The notes beneath the pieces were generated by a model. It had not been told where the DNA came from, did not search any database, and saw only the letters and a program-made list of their open reading frames with translations. A stretch of 5,963 bases of DNA from PVC group bacterium (GTDB taxonomy: Bacteria > Verrucomicrobiota > Kiritimatiellia > CAIKKV01 > PXCX01): positions 1-5,963 of the forward strand of contig PWZG01000318.1 in the NCBI GenBank assembly GCA_003567575.1. Direction: 5' to 3'. This document shows positions 1-5,539 of the stretch, piece after piece. The translations under genes and the position numbers were made by a program. The stretch's first letter is position 1. Every line of letters starts with the position of its first letter.

Positions 1-2
1 GT

Positions 3-341
3 ATTGTCGAACTGGGCGATCGATTGCGGGCTGTGCATATTGCCGACAATTATGGCGATATGGATTCCCATGTTGCGCCATTCCAAGGAACGACAAACAT
101 GGACTCGGTGATGCAGGGCTTGCTGGACAGCGGCTACCAAGGTCATTTCACCTTCGAAGCGAGTAACATCCTCAGGAATGGATCTGTATGGCCTAATTTC
201 AGACGTGAATGGCATTACCATGGCGAAAAAGTTACCCGATTAACGGATGTTCCGCTAGCGCTGAAACGTCAAGCTGTCATGCTGCTTTATGAGATCGGAA
301 AACACATCTTGATAGAATACGGCTGCTTCGAAGATGAATGA
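3..341 (+). CDS. Sugar phosphate isomerase/epimerase, C-terminal part (partial at window start)
   Basis: The reading frame is open from the window edge (IVELGDRLR...) and stops with TGA at 339-341, so only about the last 112 residues are visible. The segment VHIADNYGDMDSHVAP followed by FQGT matches the late strands of xylose-isomerase-like TIM barrels (AP_endonuc_2 type). In that family a His/Asp-rich strand is followed by a loop with a D-x-H motif, then a helix and a 'GYxGxFxxE' strand; here this is GYQGHFTFE. The Glu at about 156-158 is in the place of the family's metal-binding catalytic Glu. The likely role is a cytoplasmic, divalent-metal-dependent sugar or inosose isomerisation/epimerisation; the substrate cannot be read from this piece. 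The same-strand Gfo/Idh/MocA gene further on is a usual partner for this family. The tail ILIEYGCFEDE appears natural. Confidence 0.85.
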   Translation: MVELGDRLRAVHIADNYGDMDSHVAPFQGTTNMDSVMQGLLDSGYQGHFTFEASNILRNGSVWPNFRREWHYHGEKVTRLTDVPLALKRQAVMLLYEIGKHILIEYGCFEDE

Positions 342-350
342 AGACACTAG

Positions 351-386
351 CTCCCGTAGGGATGCGGAATGTTGGAATGTTGGAAG
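351..386 (-). repeat. Octamer + hairpin repeat, copy 1 (inverted relative to copy at 2120-2156)
   Basis: Read on the minus strand, this stretch is two copies of TTCCAACA, a half copy TTCC, then GCATCCC-TAC-GGGAGC, which folds as a short hairpin with one bulged A. A 34-base core matches the copy at 2120-2153 at 30 positions, in the opposite orientation, with both hairpins facing outward. The copy lies 9 bases after the isomerase stop codon and directly joins the last recognisable RND efflux scrap. It resembles a dispersed intergenic repeat. No T-tract follows the hairpin on either strand, so I do not call it a terminator. Confidence 0.6.
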
Positions 387-394
387 ACTTCGGT

Positions 395-1158
395 CGCCAG
401 GCCGCCGAGCGAGAAGGTGTTTAGCGAAAACCCGACGAGTTTCATCATTTGCCTCCGCCGCCTTGAAGACCGACAGATTGACACAAGGATCTCCGTTGAC
501 GCGCGTGATGATGCGCTGGTCCACATGCGAATCGACGACCTGGGCGATATCTTGCAAATAAAGCCGGTTCCCGTCATGGCGGGCGATGACGACCGAGCGG
601 ATCTGCTCCAAGTCGTCAAACGCACCCAAATTCAGTGCCAACGGCAGGTGCGGCGCCCGGTGGATCGAGCCGTGCAGCACGTCGGCCCCGTAGGTCAAGG
701 GTAGCGCGTAGGACAGCGGTCGCAGCCATGCGGGAAAATGAGCAACAGGGAAGAACAGTCCGCACAGGAACAACATCGGGAAACGGAAGAAGTTCGAGAA
801 AGTTTGCGCATCGAAGACTTCGCTGACCGACACGGCAATGAACAGGCCCATGAAGGTGGAACTGATGGCGATGAGCACGATGGCCGGAATAAGCGTCGCC
901 CAGTTGATCCCGGAGCGGATAAAAAACATCCCCGCCCATGCCAAGGGGAAGATGATATCCCAACTGATGTTGGGCGGCTTGAGGTAGTAGGCCCGAAAGT
1001 CCTTGGCCAGGATATTCATGGTTGTACTCTTGCCCGCACCGTTCGGACCCAGGAAGCCGAACAACTCGCCTTCGCGCACATCGAAATCGATGCCTGCTAC
1101 CGCTTGGTCAGACCTCGGACCTCTATAGCGTTAGACGGTTGTTCTTTTTTGAATTCAT
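395..1158 (-). pseudogene. Decayed efflux locus: ABC-2 ATPase, ABC-2 permease and RND pump scraps in original order
   Basis: No single intact protein is encoded here. Read 5' to 3' on the minus strand, the scraps are: a possible original ATG at 1158 whose frame stops after 11 codons; AIEVRGLTKR (1129-1100), the first strand of an ABC ATPase, followed by TAG; in another frame AVAGIDF...GPNGAGKST...NILA (1103-1005), the Walker A region; KDFRAYYLKPPNISW...FFIRSG (1004-909), the start and first membrane segment of an ABC-2 permease; INWATLIPAIVL...LPLTYGADVLHGSIH (908 to about 630), the C-terminal half of such a permease; LGAFDDLEQI...VFKAAEAN (about 629-447), a periplasmic-domain piece of an RND (HAE1/AcrB-type) pump; and MMKLVGFSLNTFSLGGLA (448-395), an RND membrane segment in yet another frame. 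Missing are Walker B and the ABC signature, the middle of the permease and most of the RND pump. The frame is open from 1079 to 255, but its apparent GTG start lies inside the ATPase core and its end is non-homologous readthrough past the RND scraps into the isomerase's antisense strand. Family calls are from recognition of the motifs. Confidence 0.8.
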
Positions 1159-1170
1159 GTTCGTCTCACA

Positions 1171-1299
1171 TTTTGAGTGCGCGCGGCTCGGCGCGCTTTC
1201 CGACCCCGCCGCCCGCGGCGGGGTCTGCCACCTGACCGGATGGATTTCCCGGCGCGGGCGCCGGGACAAAAAGCGCGAGCAGGCTCTGCGCACTCAAAA
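1171..1299. repeat. 129-bp nested palindrome with 12-bp perfect terminal inverted repeats (MITE-like or structured element)
   Basis: The ends are TTTTGAGTGCGC (1171-1182) and its exact reverse complement GCGCACTCAAAA (1288-1299). Inside these, CGCGCTTT/AAAGCGCG can extend the outer stem. Two strong hairpins are nested within. One has arms GACCCCGCC (1202-1210) and GGCGGGGTC (1217-1225). The other is a 20-base perfect palindrome-like stem at 1247-1266 with arms TCCCGGC and GCCGGGA. The dinucleotide CA flanks both ends (1169-1170 and 1300-1301), which could be a 2-bp target duplication or chance. The element sits 6 bases after the Cys-rich gene's stop and just before the ABC remnant, so it interrupts what looks like one operon. 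No ORF inside is convincing. Alternatives are a miniature transposable element, a REP-type dispersed repeat or a transcript-stabilising/terminating structure; no T-run follows the stems. Confidence 0.65.
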
Positions 1300-1305
1300 C
1301 AGGAT

Positions 1306-1482
1306 TCACTCGCCCTGCTTGCCCGGGCGGCGTTCCGGATGTTCACAGCCCGTCGTCTCGACGCAGGGGTGGGCGTCCACGTCGCCATGGCACTTGCGAA
1401 TTTGCTCCGGTGAGCAGTCCTCGGGCTTGTCCGTCAGGTTTTCCGGCTTGTGGCAGCCTTCTTGTCTCTCATTGCAGCACAT
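1306..1482 (-). CDS. Small Cys/His-rich, probable metal-binding protein (58 aa)
   Basis: The start is ATG at 1482-1480 with Shine-Dalgarno AAGGGAG at 1496-1490, seven bases upstream. The stop is TGA at 1308-1306. In 58 residues there are seven Cys (2, 3, 10, 23, 31, 40, 46) and four His (11, 32, 38, 48). It is hydrophilic, with no signal peptide or membrane segment. Two related units are visible: GCHKPENLTDKPED followed by CSPEQIRKCHGD (9-34), and GCEHPERRPGKQGE (45-58), which stops where the second CSPEQI half would begin. The first 49 bases overlap the end of arsR in another frame, so the two are probably co-transcribed and translationally coupled. From the Cys/His pattern and the ArsR partner I infer a soft-metal or metalloid buffer or chaperone. 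I do not recognise a named family. The reading frame extends upstream, but this start has the clear RBS. Confidence 0.75.
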   Translation of the reverse strand: MCCNERQEGCHKPENLTDKPEDCSPEQIRKCHGDVDAHPCVETTGCEHPERRPGKQGE

Positions 1483-1793
1483 TTCGATGCTCCCTTCGTG
1501 TTTTCGCCGGATCCGCTGTTCGGATCCAGCAGGTTTGCTACATGCGCTTGCCAACCGGCAAGCGCCTCTTCGTTCAGACGGTAATGGACGAAGTAGCCGC
1601 GCTTTTCGTCCACAACGAGTCCCGCATTCCGCATGATCCGCAAATGTTGCGAGACCGCGCCTTGCGTAATGTCCAGCCTTGCCGTCAACGCGTTCACGCA
1701 CAGTGCCCGCCCCTTGAGAAGCTGGATAATCCGCACGCGCGCGGGAACCGACAACACCTTCAATATGCGAGCCAACTGGATTGGATCTTTCAT
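1434..1793 (-). CDS. ArsR/SmtB-family winged-helix transcriptional repressor
   Basis: This is a 119-residue protein from ATG 1793; an in-frame TTG at 1799 would add two residues. It has the ArsR plan. The N-terminal helix is IQLARILKVLSVPARVRIIQ (5-24). It is followed by LLKGRALCVNAL, then the helix-turn-helix ITQGAVSQHLRIMRNAGLV (42-60) and the beta wing VDEKRGYFVHYRL (61-73). The classic arsenic motif ELCVCDL is here ALCVNAL, with one Cys (C32) instead of two; a second Cys (C105) is in a basic C-terminal tail. Sensing of As(III) by the standard CxC site is therefore unlikely, and the effector is unknown. It heads a minus-strand block with an overlapping Cys-rich gene and efflux remnants. 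The perfect inverted repeat just upstream (1802-1827) suggests autoregulation. No Shine-Dalgarno is visible before the ATG, and the operator lies 8 bases from it, which points to a very short or leaderless message. Confidence 0.92.
   Translation of the reverse strand: MKDPIQLARILKVLSVPARVRIIQLLKGRALCVNALTARLDITQGAVSQHLRIMRNAGLVVDEKRGYFVHYRLNEEALAGWQAHVANLLDPNSGSGENTKGASKCAAMRDKKAATSRKT
1490..1496 (-). promoter_or_regulatory. Ribosome binding site of the Cys-rich small gene
   Basis: AAGGGAG on the minus strand, seven bases from the ATG at 1482. It lies inside the 3' coding end of arsR and fixes the start of the small gene within a much longer open frame. Confidence 0.75.
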
Positions 1794-1801
1794 GGGCAAT
1801 A

Positions 1802-1827
1802 CATTAGCATAAACTAATATGCTAATG
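1802..1827. promoter_or_regulatory. Probable ArsR operator (perfect inverted repeat, 10+6+10)
   Basis: The arms CATTAGCATA (1802-1811) and TATGCTAATG (1818-1827) are exact reverse complements separated by AACTAA. AT-rich imperfect or perfect dyads of this size at the start of the gene are typical ArsR/SmtB sites. It begins 8 bases upstream of the arsR ATG, so bound repressor would cover the core promoter. The TATAAT at 1834-1839 on the plus strand suggests the same site could also affect rightward transcription. Confidence 0.8.
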
Positions 1828-1953
1828 CAAGCATATAATCGGGGTTATAATGCGGCGCTCTGAGACCTCTGCCGAGAGAACCGGTATTGAGGCAAATCAT
1901 TCTCGCCGCGATCCGAAGTGATGTGTAAACCAGGTGATATTTGAAAAATGACA

Positions 1954-1982
1954 TTGAACGATCTTTTGTAACCTGATAGGAT
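1954..1982 (+). promoter_or_regulatory. Candidate sigma70-like promoter towards the Gfo/Idh gene
   Basis: TTGAAC (1954-1959), a 17-base spacer, then TAGGAT (1977-1982). Each box matches the consensus only partly, and the start would lie about 245 bases before the gene. Weak call. Confidence 0.25.
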
Positions 1983-2019
1983 GTCTTCTAGAAACAACCG
2001 AGCGAAGCGAAGGATACAC

Positions 2020-2031
2020 TTGGCCGGCCAA
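2020..2031. promoter_or_regulatory. 12-bp perfect palindrome TTGGCCGGCCAA
   Basis: Uninterrupted even palindrome in the intergenic region upstream of the oxidoreductase. It could be an operator for a dimeric regulator. There is no second copy in the window and no adjacent regulator gene of an obvious matching type. Confidence 0.3.
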
Positions 2032-2058
2032 AACGAACAATTCGAACACGGGAAAAGA

Positions 2059-2083
2059 TGCAATGCAAAATTGGTGCAATGCA
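2059..2083. repeat. Direct repeat TGCAATGCA, two copies 16 bp apart
   Basis: TGCAATGCA occurs at 2059-2067 and again at 2075-2083, separated by AAATTGG. The spacing is about one and a half helical turns. It could be a paired binding site; the function is unknown. Confidence 0.35.
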
Positions 2084-2119
2084 TGACGCTGAAAAATCAA
2101 CCATCATATTTTCATTAGT

Positions 2120-2156
2120 TTCCATCATTCCATCATTCCGCATCCCGATGGGATGC
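2120..2156 (+). repeat. Octamer + hairpin repeat, copy 2
   Basis: Two copies of TTCCATCA, a half copy TTCC, then the perfect hairpin GCATCCC-GAT-GGGATGC (2140-2156, 7-bp stem, 3-base loop). It is the inverted partner of the copy at 351-386. The octamer differs by the same A-to-T change in both units, which suggests the units are kept alike by slippage or gene conversion. It lies 78 bases before the oxidoreductase ATG. Confidence 0.6.
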
Positions 2157-2223
2157 TGCTGTGTCCGAATTACAGAATCATTTCCTTCTCGAAGGAGTAC
2201 TGCTGAACTTCGAAGCGCCACGA

Positions 2224-2230
2224 AAGGGAG
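2224..2230 (+). promoter_or_regulatory. Ribosome binding site deciding the Gfo/Idh start
   Basis: AAGGGAG four bases before ATG 2235. It favours the 295-residue protein over the upstream-extended frame. A second SD-like AAGGAG at 2192-2197 is followed by no ATG at a suitable distance. Confidence 0.65.
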
Positions 2231-2234
2231 CCAC

Positions 2235-3122
2235 ATGAAAGAGAAGAAAATCACCATGATCGGGCTCGATACGAGCCACACCGTCAAGTTTACGGAACTG
2301 ATCCAGGGCCTTGAACCCGCCCAGCGTTGCGTTGAGGGTCTGCGGGTGACGAAAGCTCTGCGCTTTCCATCGGCTTTCCAGTCCGAGGAGGGGCAGGACC
2401 AGCGTCAGGCCGAACTCGAGGCAATGGGCGTGTTTGTCGCACCAACCCTCGATACGGCCGTTGAAGGCGCGGACGCCATCTTTTTGGAGATTAACGATCC
2501 CTCGCTCCATCTCCACTATTTTGAAGAGGTTGCCCCGTTTGGTCTGCCGGTCTTTATTGACAAGCCCCTGGCGGCCAACTCATGCCAGGGACGCCGTATC
2601 CGCGAGGTGGCGGAGCAACATTGCATTCCCGTTTGGAGCGCATCATCGCTCCGGTTTATTCCGGAGTTGCGACAGGCCCGCGAAACCATAGCGTCTCCCC
2701 GGATTGCGCAAACCTTCGGGGCGTTGGGCAAGGCTGCCGCGGGCAGCGATCTTGTCTGGTATGGCGTACATGCGGTTGAAATGCTGACGGCGGCTCTCGG
2801 CGTGGGCGCGGAATCGGTGCGAGCCATTGAAGACTCCAGCGGTGTCATCCTGGTTGTCCGGTACGGAGACGATCGCCGTGGGTTGGTCGAATGTCTGCGG
2901 GGATTCGGTCGTTATGGAGGAAGACTCCAGTCCAAAGAAGATGTAGCATTTTTCGATTCGGGGAGGGGATCTCCATATCCCGGTTTGCTGAACGCTTTGC
3001 GCGATTTTGTCCGGGAAGGGACGATTCCGGTACCGCTTGCGGAAGCACAGGAAATTCTGGGCATCCTCGAAGCCGGCGAGCGTTCACTCGCCAGCGGCCG
3101 TTGCGATCCGGTGGAACCGTGA
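2235..3122 (+). CDS. Gfo/Idh/MocA-family oxidoreductase
   Basis: 295 residues from ATG 2235, with Shine-Dalgarno AAGGGAG (2224-2230) four bases upstream. The open frame extends further back to 2058, but only through the repeat and without an RBS. The N-terminus KKITMIGLDTSHTVKF is a Rossmann first strand in which the usual GxGxxG is replaced by GLDTSH, a variant I associate with a branch of this family. Next come ADAIFLEIND (79-88), FIDKPLAAN (108-115, the family's E/D-K-P nicotinamide motif, here DKP) and WYGVHAVEML (175-184), where His179 sits in the place of the catalytic His. The C-terminus PYPGLLNALRDFVREG (248-263) is usual for the family. The likely reaction is NAD(P)-dependent sugar or sugar-alcohol oxidation/reduction in the cytoplasm; the substrate is unknown. 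It is shorter than many members (about 330-400 residues) but looks complete. It converges on the 765-residue gene with a 67-base gap and no clear terminator. Confidence 0.88.
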   Translation: MKEKKITMIGLDTSHTVKFTELIQGLEPAQRCVEGLRVTKALRFPSAFQSEEGQDQRQAELEAMGVFVAPTLDTAVEGADAIFLEINDPSLHLHYFEEVAPFGLPVFIDKPLAANSCQGRRIREVAEQHCIPVWSASSLRFIPELRQARETIASPRIAQTFGALGKAAAGSDLVWYGVHAVEMLTAALGVGAESVRAIEDSSGVILVVRYGDDRRGLVECLRGFGRYGGRLQSKEDVAFFDSGRGSPYPGLLNALRDFVREGTIPVPLAEAQEILGILEAGERSLASGRCDPVEP

Positions 3123-3189
3123 TGCAAGGCGTCCGGTGTTCCGTTTATTTCCACGGTGACAACCTCAAATTCATCATTCGTGTGGAATA

Positions 3190-5487
3190 TTATGGCAATA
3201 TGCGGATATCGGCTTTAAGCGGCGACGATGTCGTAATCCGGCCGTCGCCGCTCCATGATACATCGATTGCGCCATCCGGAGTATGAACTTTAGCCTGCTC
3301 GAAAGTGCGCGGCCCGAAATGGATTGCCCGCAACTCCAATTCACCGTCCGTACCGATCTTTGTTTGCCACAGATGCGCCTGTATCCAGGGTAAAAACTGC
3401 AATGCGGCGGCAACGGGATGGTCGCCGCCGGTCTTGGATTTAGTTGCGTGGCTTTCGGCCCAGGCATCCAGATAATCGCGCCGGTTAAACCGGATGGCGC
3501 AGTATCCCAGCAAACGCGCCAGGGTTTCATGATGCCAATGAGCTTGCGACGGCAGATTGATGACGGGATCGCTTAATCTACGTTGATATGTGCGACCGCC
3601 GTTGAAGTCGTGTTGATAGCCCCAGGACATGACGCCCTCGCGGTCAGTCCGTTCCGCCATCAGCCAGTCGGCAAAACGGCGCGCGCAATCAGCCAGTTCC
3701 TGATTGTCGGGGAACATTTCCAGGACATCAAGCACACTGTTGATTGCCAGTAATCCCATCCAAGGCTTGGTGACATATCCACTGAACTGGTGGATGCCGC
3801 TACCGCCGCCCTGGTCGCCGAAACTGCCGTTGGCGCGCTGCGACTGCGCCACGGTCGCGACACCTTCGCGGGCAATCCGCAGGTAATGAAGGTCGTTAAA
3901 GTAACGGTACAACAACATCGCACCACGCAAATAGCAGGCATCACGGCCGACCTCCATTCGCGGCCAGGCATTACGATGCAGGCGATTGGCCGAATCGATA
4001 ACTTTCTCGGCGGCATCGAACAGGAAGCGGTCGCCGGTTTCCAGATAAGCGGCAATCGTCCCCTGGACACGACTCATCGGTAGCGAAAACGCGATCGGAG
4101 GATATCCGTGCATGCGCACCAGGTTGCCGGCATGGTCGATTATCACATCGCTAAAGTGATAGGCCGAACGCATGGCCAGATCGTAATCCTCGGCATCGGA
4201 ATATCTCCAGGCAGCCAGAAATTGACCGTACGGGATTTCACCCTCCCAACCTGGTTCCATTTTTTTCGTCGCGTTTTTGCCTTTTCTTATCCCGCCACGC
4301 GGCATGCCGCCATCCTCGAAACCGCGTTCGTTGACACTGGCGCTTAACCAGTCGCGCGCGGCTCGCATATGCGATTCCGGCGAGCTGTATACCGGCAGCA
4401 AGGGCGCCGGCATGAATTCCTCGCACAAACCGTACCACCAGTCCGGCGCCAGGTAGCGCGCAATTCGCGGCGATCGCGACGAAAGACTGAAGCTAAAACG
4501 CAACGTCCGCGACATGCCGCGCAGAATCTTCTCTTCTTCCGGACGCAGCACGTGACCGTCGGCGCCGCTGCGTTGCGCAGTGGGCTGGCCGCCATACAAC
4601 GCGAAACCGCGATATGGCTGCCAGACGAGCATATCGTCCGCACCATCCATGCGGCCGGGATGTTCCGCGGTGGCCAAGCGGGCGACTTCGGCTACGTCGA
4701 ACTTTACGTTGCCAAATGTAAATTCCTCGCAACTGCCGTCCCATGCGCCGCATAGCGGCATGTCCGCCGCACATGGTGCATCGTCGGACCACATCCCGAT
4801 TACCGGTACTGCCGGCGAAAGATCGTCGCCTTCATCCACGTATTTACTGTTGACATGCCGCGCATAGACTTCGCAAACACCGTTGGTGTGTAGACGAACC
4901 ATGATATGACCATACAACCAATGATGTTTGTGCAGCCAGGGATTGGCGAAGCCCTCCGCATCCGATGCGGAACGCTGACTGTGCACCAGGGGAATGGCGC
5001 CACCCATCTCGATCACACGGCAGGATGCCGTTTCCTCGCGTACCACCATGCGGCAGGCTTCCCACCAATGCCACGTTTCGCCCGTTCGCAATCCCATCGC
5101 CAAAGCCAGTGAAAGGCCCTGGTAACGGATACGCAACCGATGCCGTTCCCATACGGTATACGGTTCGCTACTTCGCTCGAAACACTCGTTTTCGGCCGTC
5201 GGCGGTTGCGCCGTCGCAAGTACGGGCTCCGTCGTCAACCGCAGCCGCTCCGGCGCCCGGTCGCCGCCGTCGGCCACCAGCAACAAACGTCGCGGCCGGC
5301 CTTCCGGCTCGCCGGGCCATTGCCCGAGTGGCCGGCAATAAGTAGGTTCGCCGTCCAGACTGCATGGCTGTGCATCCTTGCGCGGCCAGGGGAGCGACGT
5401 GATCCAAAGTCCGGCCGGCCGTTCATCGCCTAACCGGGTCAACGGTATCCGTTTCAAATCCATCTCAAATCCGTTTTGTTCCGTCAT
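3190..5487 (-). CDS. Large two-part protein with predicted C-terminal alpha/alpha toroid; probable glycan-active enzyme
   Basis: 765 residues from ATG 5487, with GAAGGGC (5501-5495) as a plausible Shine-Dalgarno; a second in-frame ATG is at residue 9. No signal peptide or lipobox is visible, so it is probably cytoplasmic. Residues 1 to about 350 look beta-rich, with many aromatic strands such as GETWHWWEACRMVV and HKHHWLYGHIMVRLH. Residues about 370-705 are paired amphipathic helices with Gly-rich and aromatic loops (GEIPYGQFLAAWRYS, GRDACYLRGAMLLYRYF, NGSFGDQGGGSG, PWMGLLAINSVLDVLEMF, AHWHHETLARLLGYCAIRF), as expected for an (alpha/alpha)n barrel. A short beta tail follows (about 715-765). 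Beta domain plus toroid recalls exo-acting polysaccharide lyases and glycosidases of the PcRGLX/YetA type, but I cannot place it in a numbered family. Catalytic residues are not identified. The neighbouring isomerase and oxidoreductase fit glycan breakdown. A promoter lies upstream at 5590-5618. Confidence 0.85.
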   Translation of the reverse strand: MTEQNGFEMDLKRIPLTRLGDERPAGLWITSLPWPRKDAQPCSLDGEPTYCRPLGQWPGEPEGRPRRLLLVADGGDRAPERLRLTTEPVLATAQPPTAENECFERSSEPYTVWERHRLRIRYQGLSLALAMGLRTGETWHWWEACRMVVREETASCRVIEMGGAIPLVHSQRSASDAEGFANPWLHKHHWLYGHIMVRLHTNGVCEVYARHVNSKYVDEGDDLSPAVPVIGMWSDDAPCAADMPLCGAWDGSCEEFTFGNVKFDVAEVARLATAEHPGRMDGADDMLVWQPYRGFALYGGQPTAQRSGADGHVLRPEEEKILRGMSRTLRFSFSLSSRSPRIARYLAPDWWYGLCEEFMPAPLLPVYSSPESHMRAARDWLSASVNERGFEDGGMPRGGIRKGKNATKKMEPGWEGEIPYGQFLAAWRYSDAEDYDLAMRSAYHFSDVIIDHAGNLVRMHGYPPIAFSLPMSRVQGTIAAYLETGDRFLFDAAEKVIDSANRLHRNAWPRMEVGRDACYLRGAMLLYRYFNDLHYLRIAREGVATVAQSQRANGSFGDQGGGSGIHQFSGYVTKPWMGLLAINSVLDVLEMFPDNQELADCARRFADWLMAERTDREGVMSWGYQHDFNGGRTYQRRLSDPVINLPSQAHWHHETLARLLGYCAIRFNRRDYLDAWAESHATKSKTGGDHPVAAALQFLPWIQAHLWQTKIGTDGELELRAIHFGPRTFEQAKVHTPDGAIDVSWSGDGRITTSSPLKADIRILP

Positions 5488-5539
5488 TAAAATAGCCCTT
5501 CAGTTATGTCGGCGCATCGCACGAAAACGCACTTCACAC

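Larger units (their letters stand above)
1828..2234. other. Intergenic region between arsR and the Gfo/Idh gene
   Basis: About 400 bases with no convincing full gene. It holds two TATAAT hexamers on the plus strand (1834-1839, 1846-1851) without good -35 boxes, a candidate promoter at 1954-1982, a 12-bp palindrome TTGGCCGGCCAA (2020-2031), two direct copies of TGCAATGCA (2059-2067, 2075-2083), repeat copy 2 (2120-2156), and an open stretch from 2161 ending in a TGA that overlaps the next start codon. Longer frames across it are probably chance; the one reaching back to 2058 in frame with the oxidoreductase crosses the repeat and has no RBS. Confidence 0.6.

Noticed and set aside
255..1079. 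A single 274-residue 'ABC transporter' gene
   Set aside because: The frame is open but joins pieces of three different proteins, lacks Walker B and the signature motif, starts inside the ATPase core and ends antisense to the isomerase. It is listed as a pseudogene instead.
1127..1135. GCGTTAGAC as an integron attC end
   Set aside because: The GTTRRRY-like end has no matching RYYYAAC partner at a suitable distance and no attC-like imperfect stem; the bases belong to the ABC remnant.
738..1636. Plus-strand open frames opposite the efflux remnant and arsR
   Set aside because: They are antisense to recognisable motifs (permease segments, HTH, Cys-rich protein), have low-complexity Arg/Pro-rich content and no RBS.
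2058..2234. N-terminal extension of the Gfo/Idh protein to 354 residues
   Set aside because: The extra 59 residues pass through the octamer/hairpin repeat, show no family similarity, and the ATG at 2235 has its own Shine-Dalgarno directly before the Rossmann strand.
3123..3189. Bidirectional rho-independent terminator between the convergent genes
   Set aside because: Only weak pairings such as TTCCAC/GTGGAA with a long loop are seen, and there is no adjacent T-run on either strand.
3660..5345. Several 60-130 residue frames inside the 765-residue gene
   Set aside because: They overlap a long, well-supported gene in other frames and show shadow composition rich in Arg, Ala and Pro.
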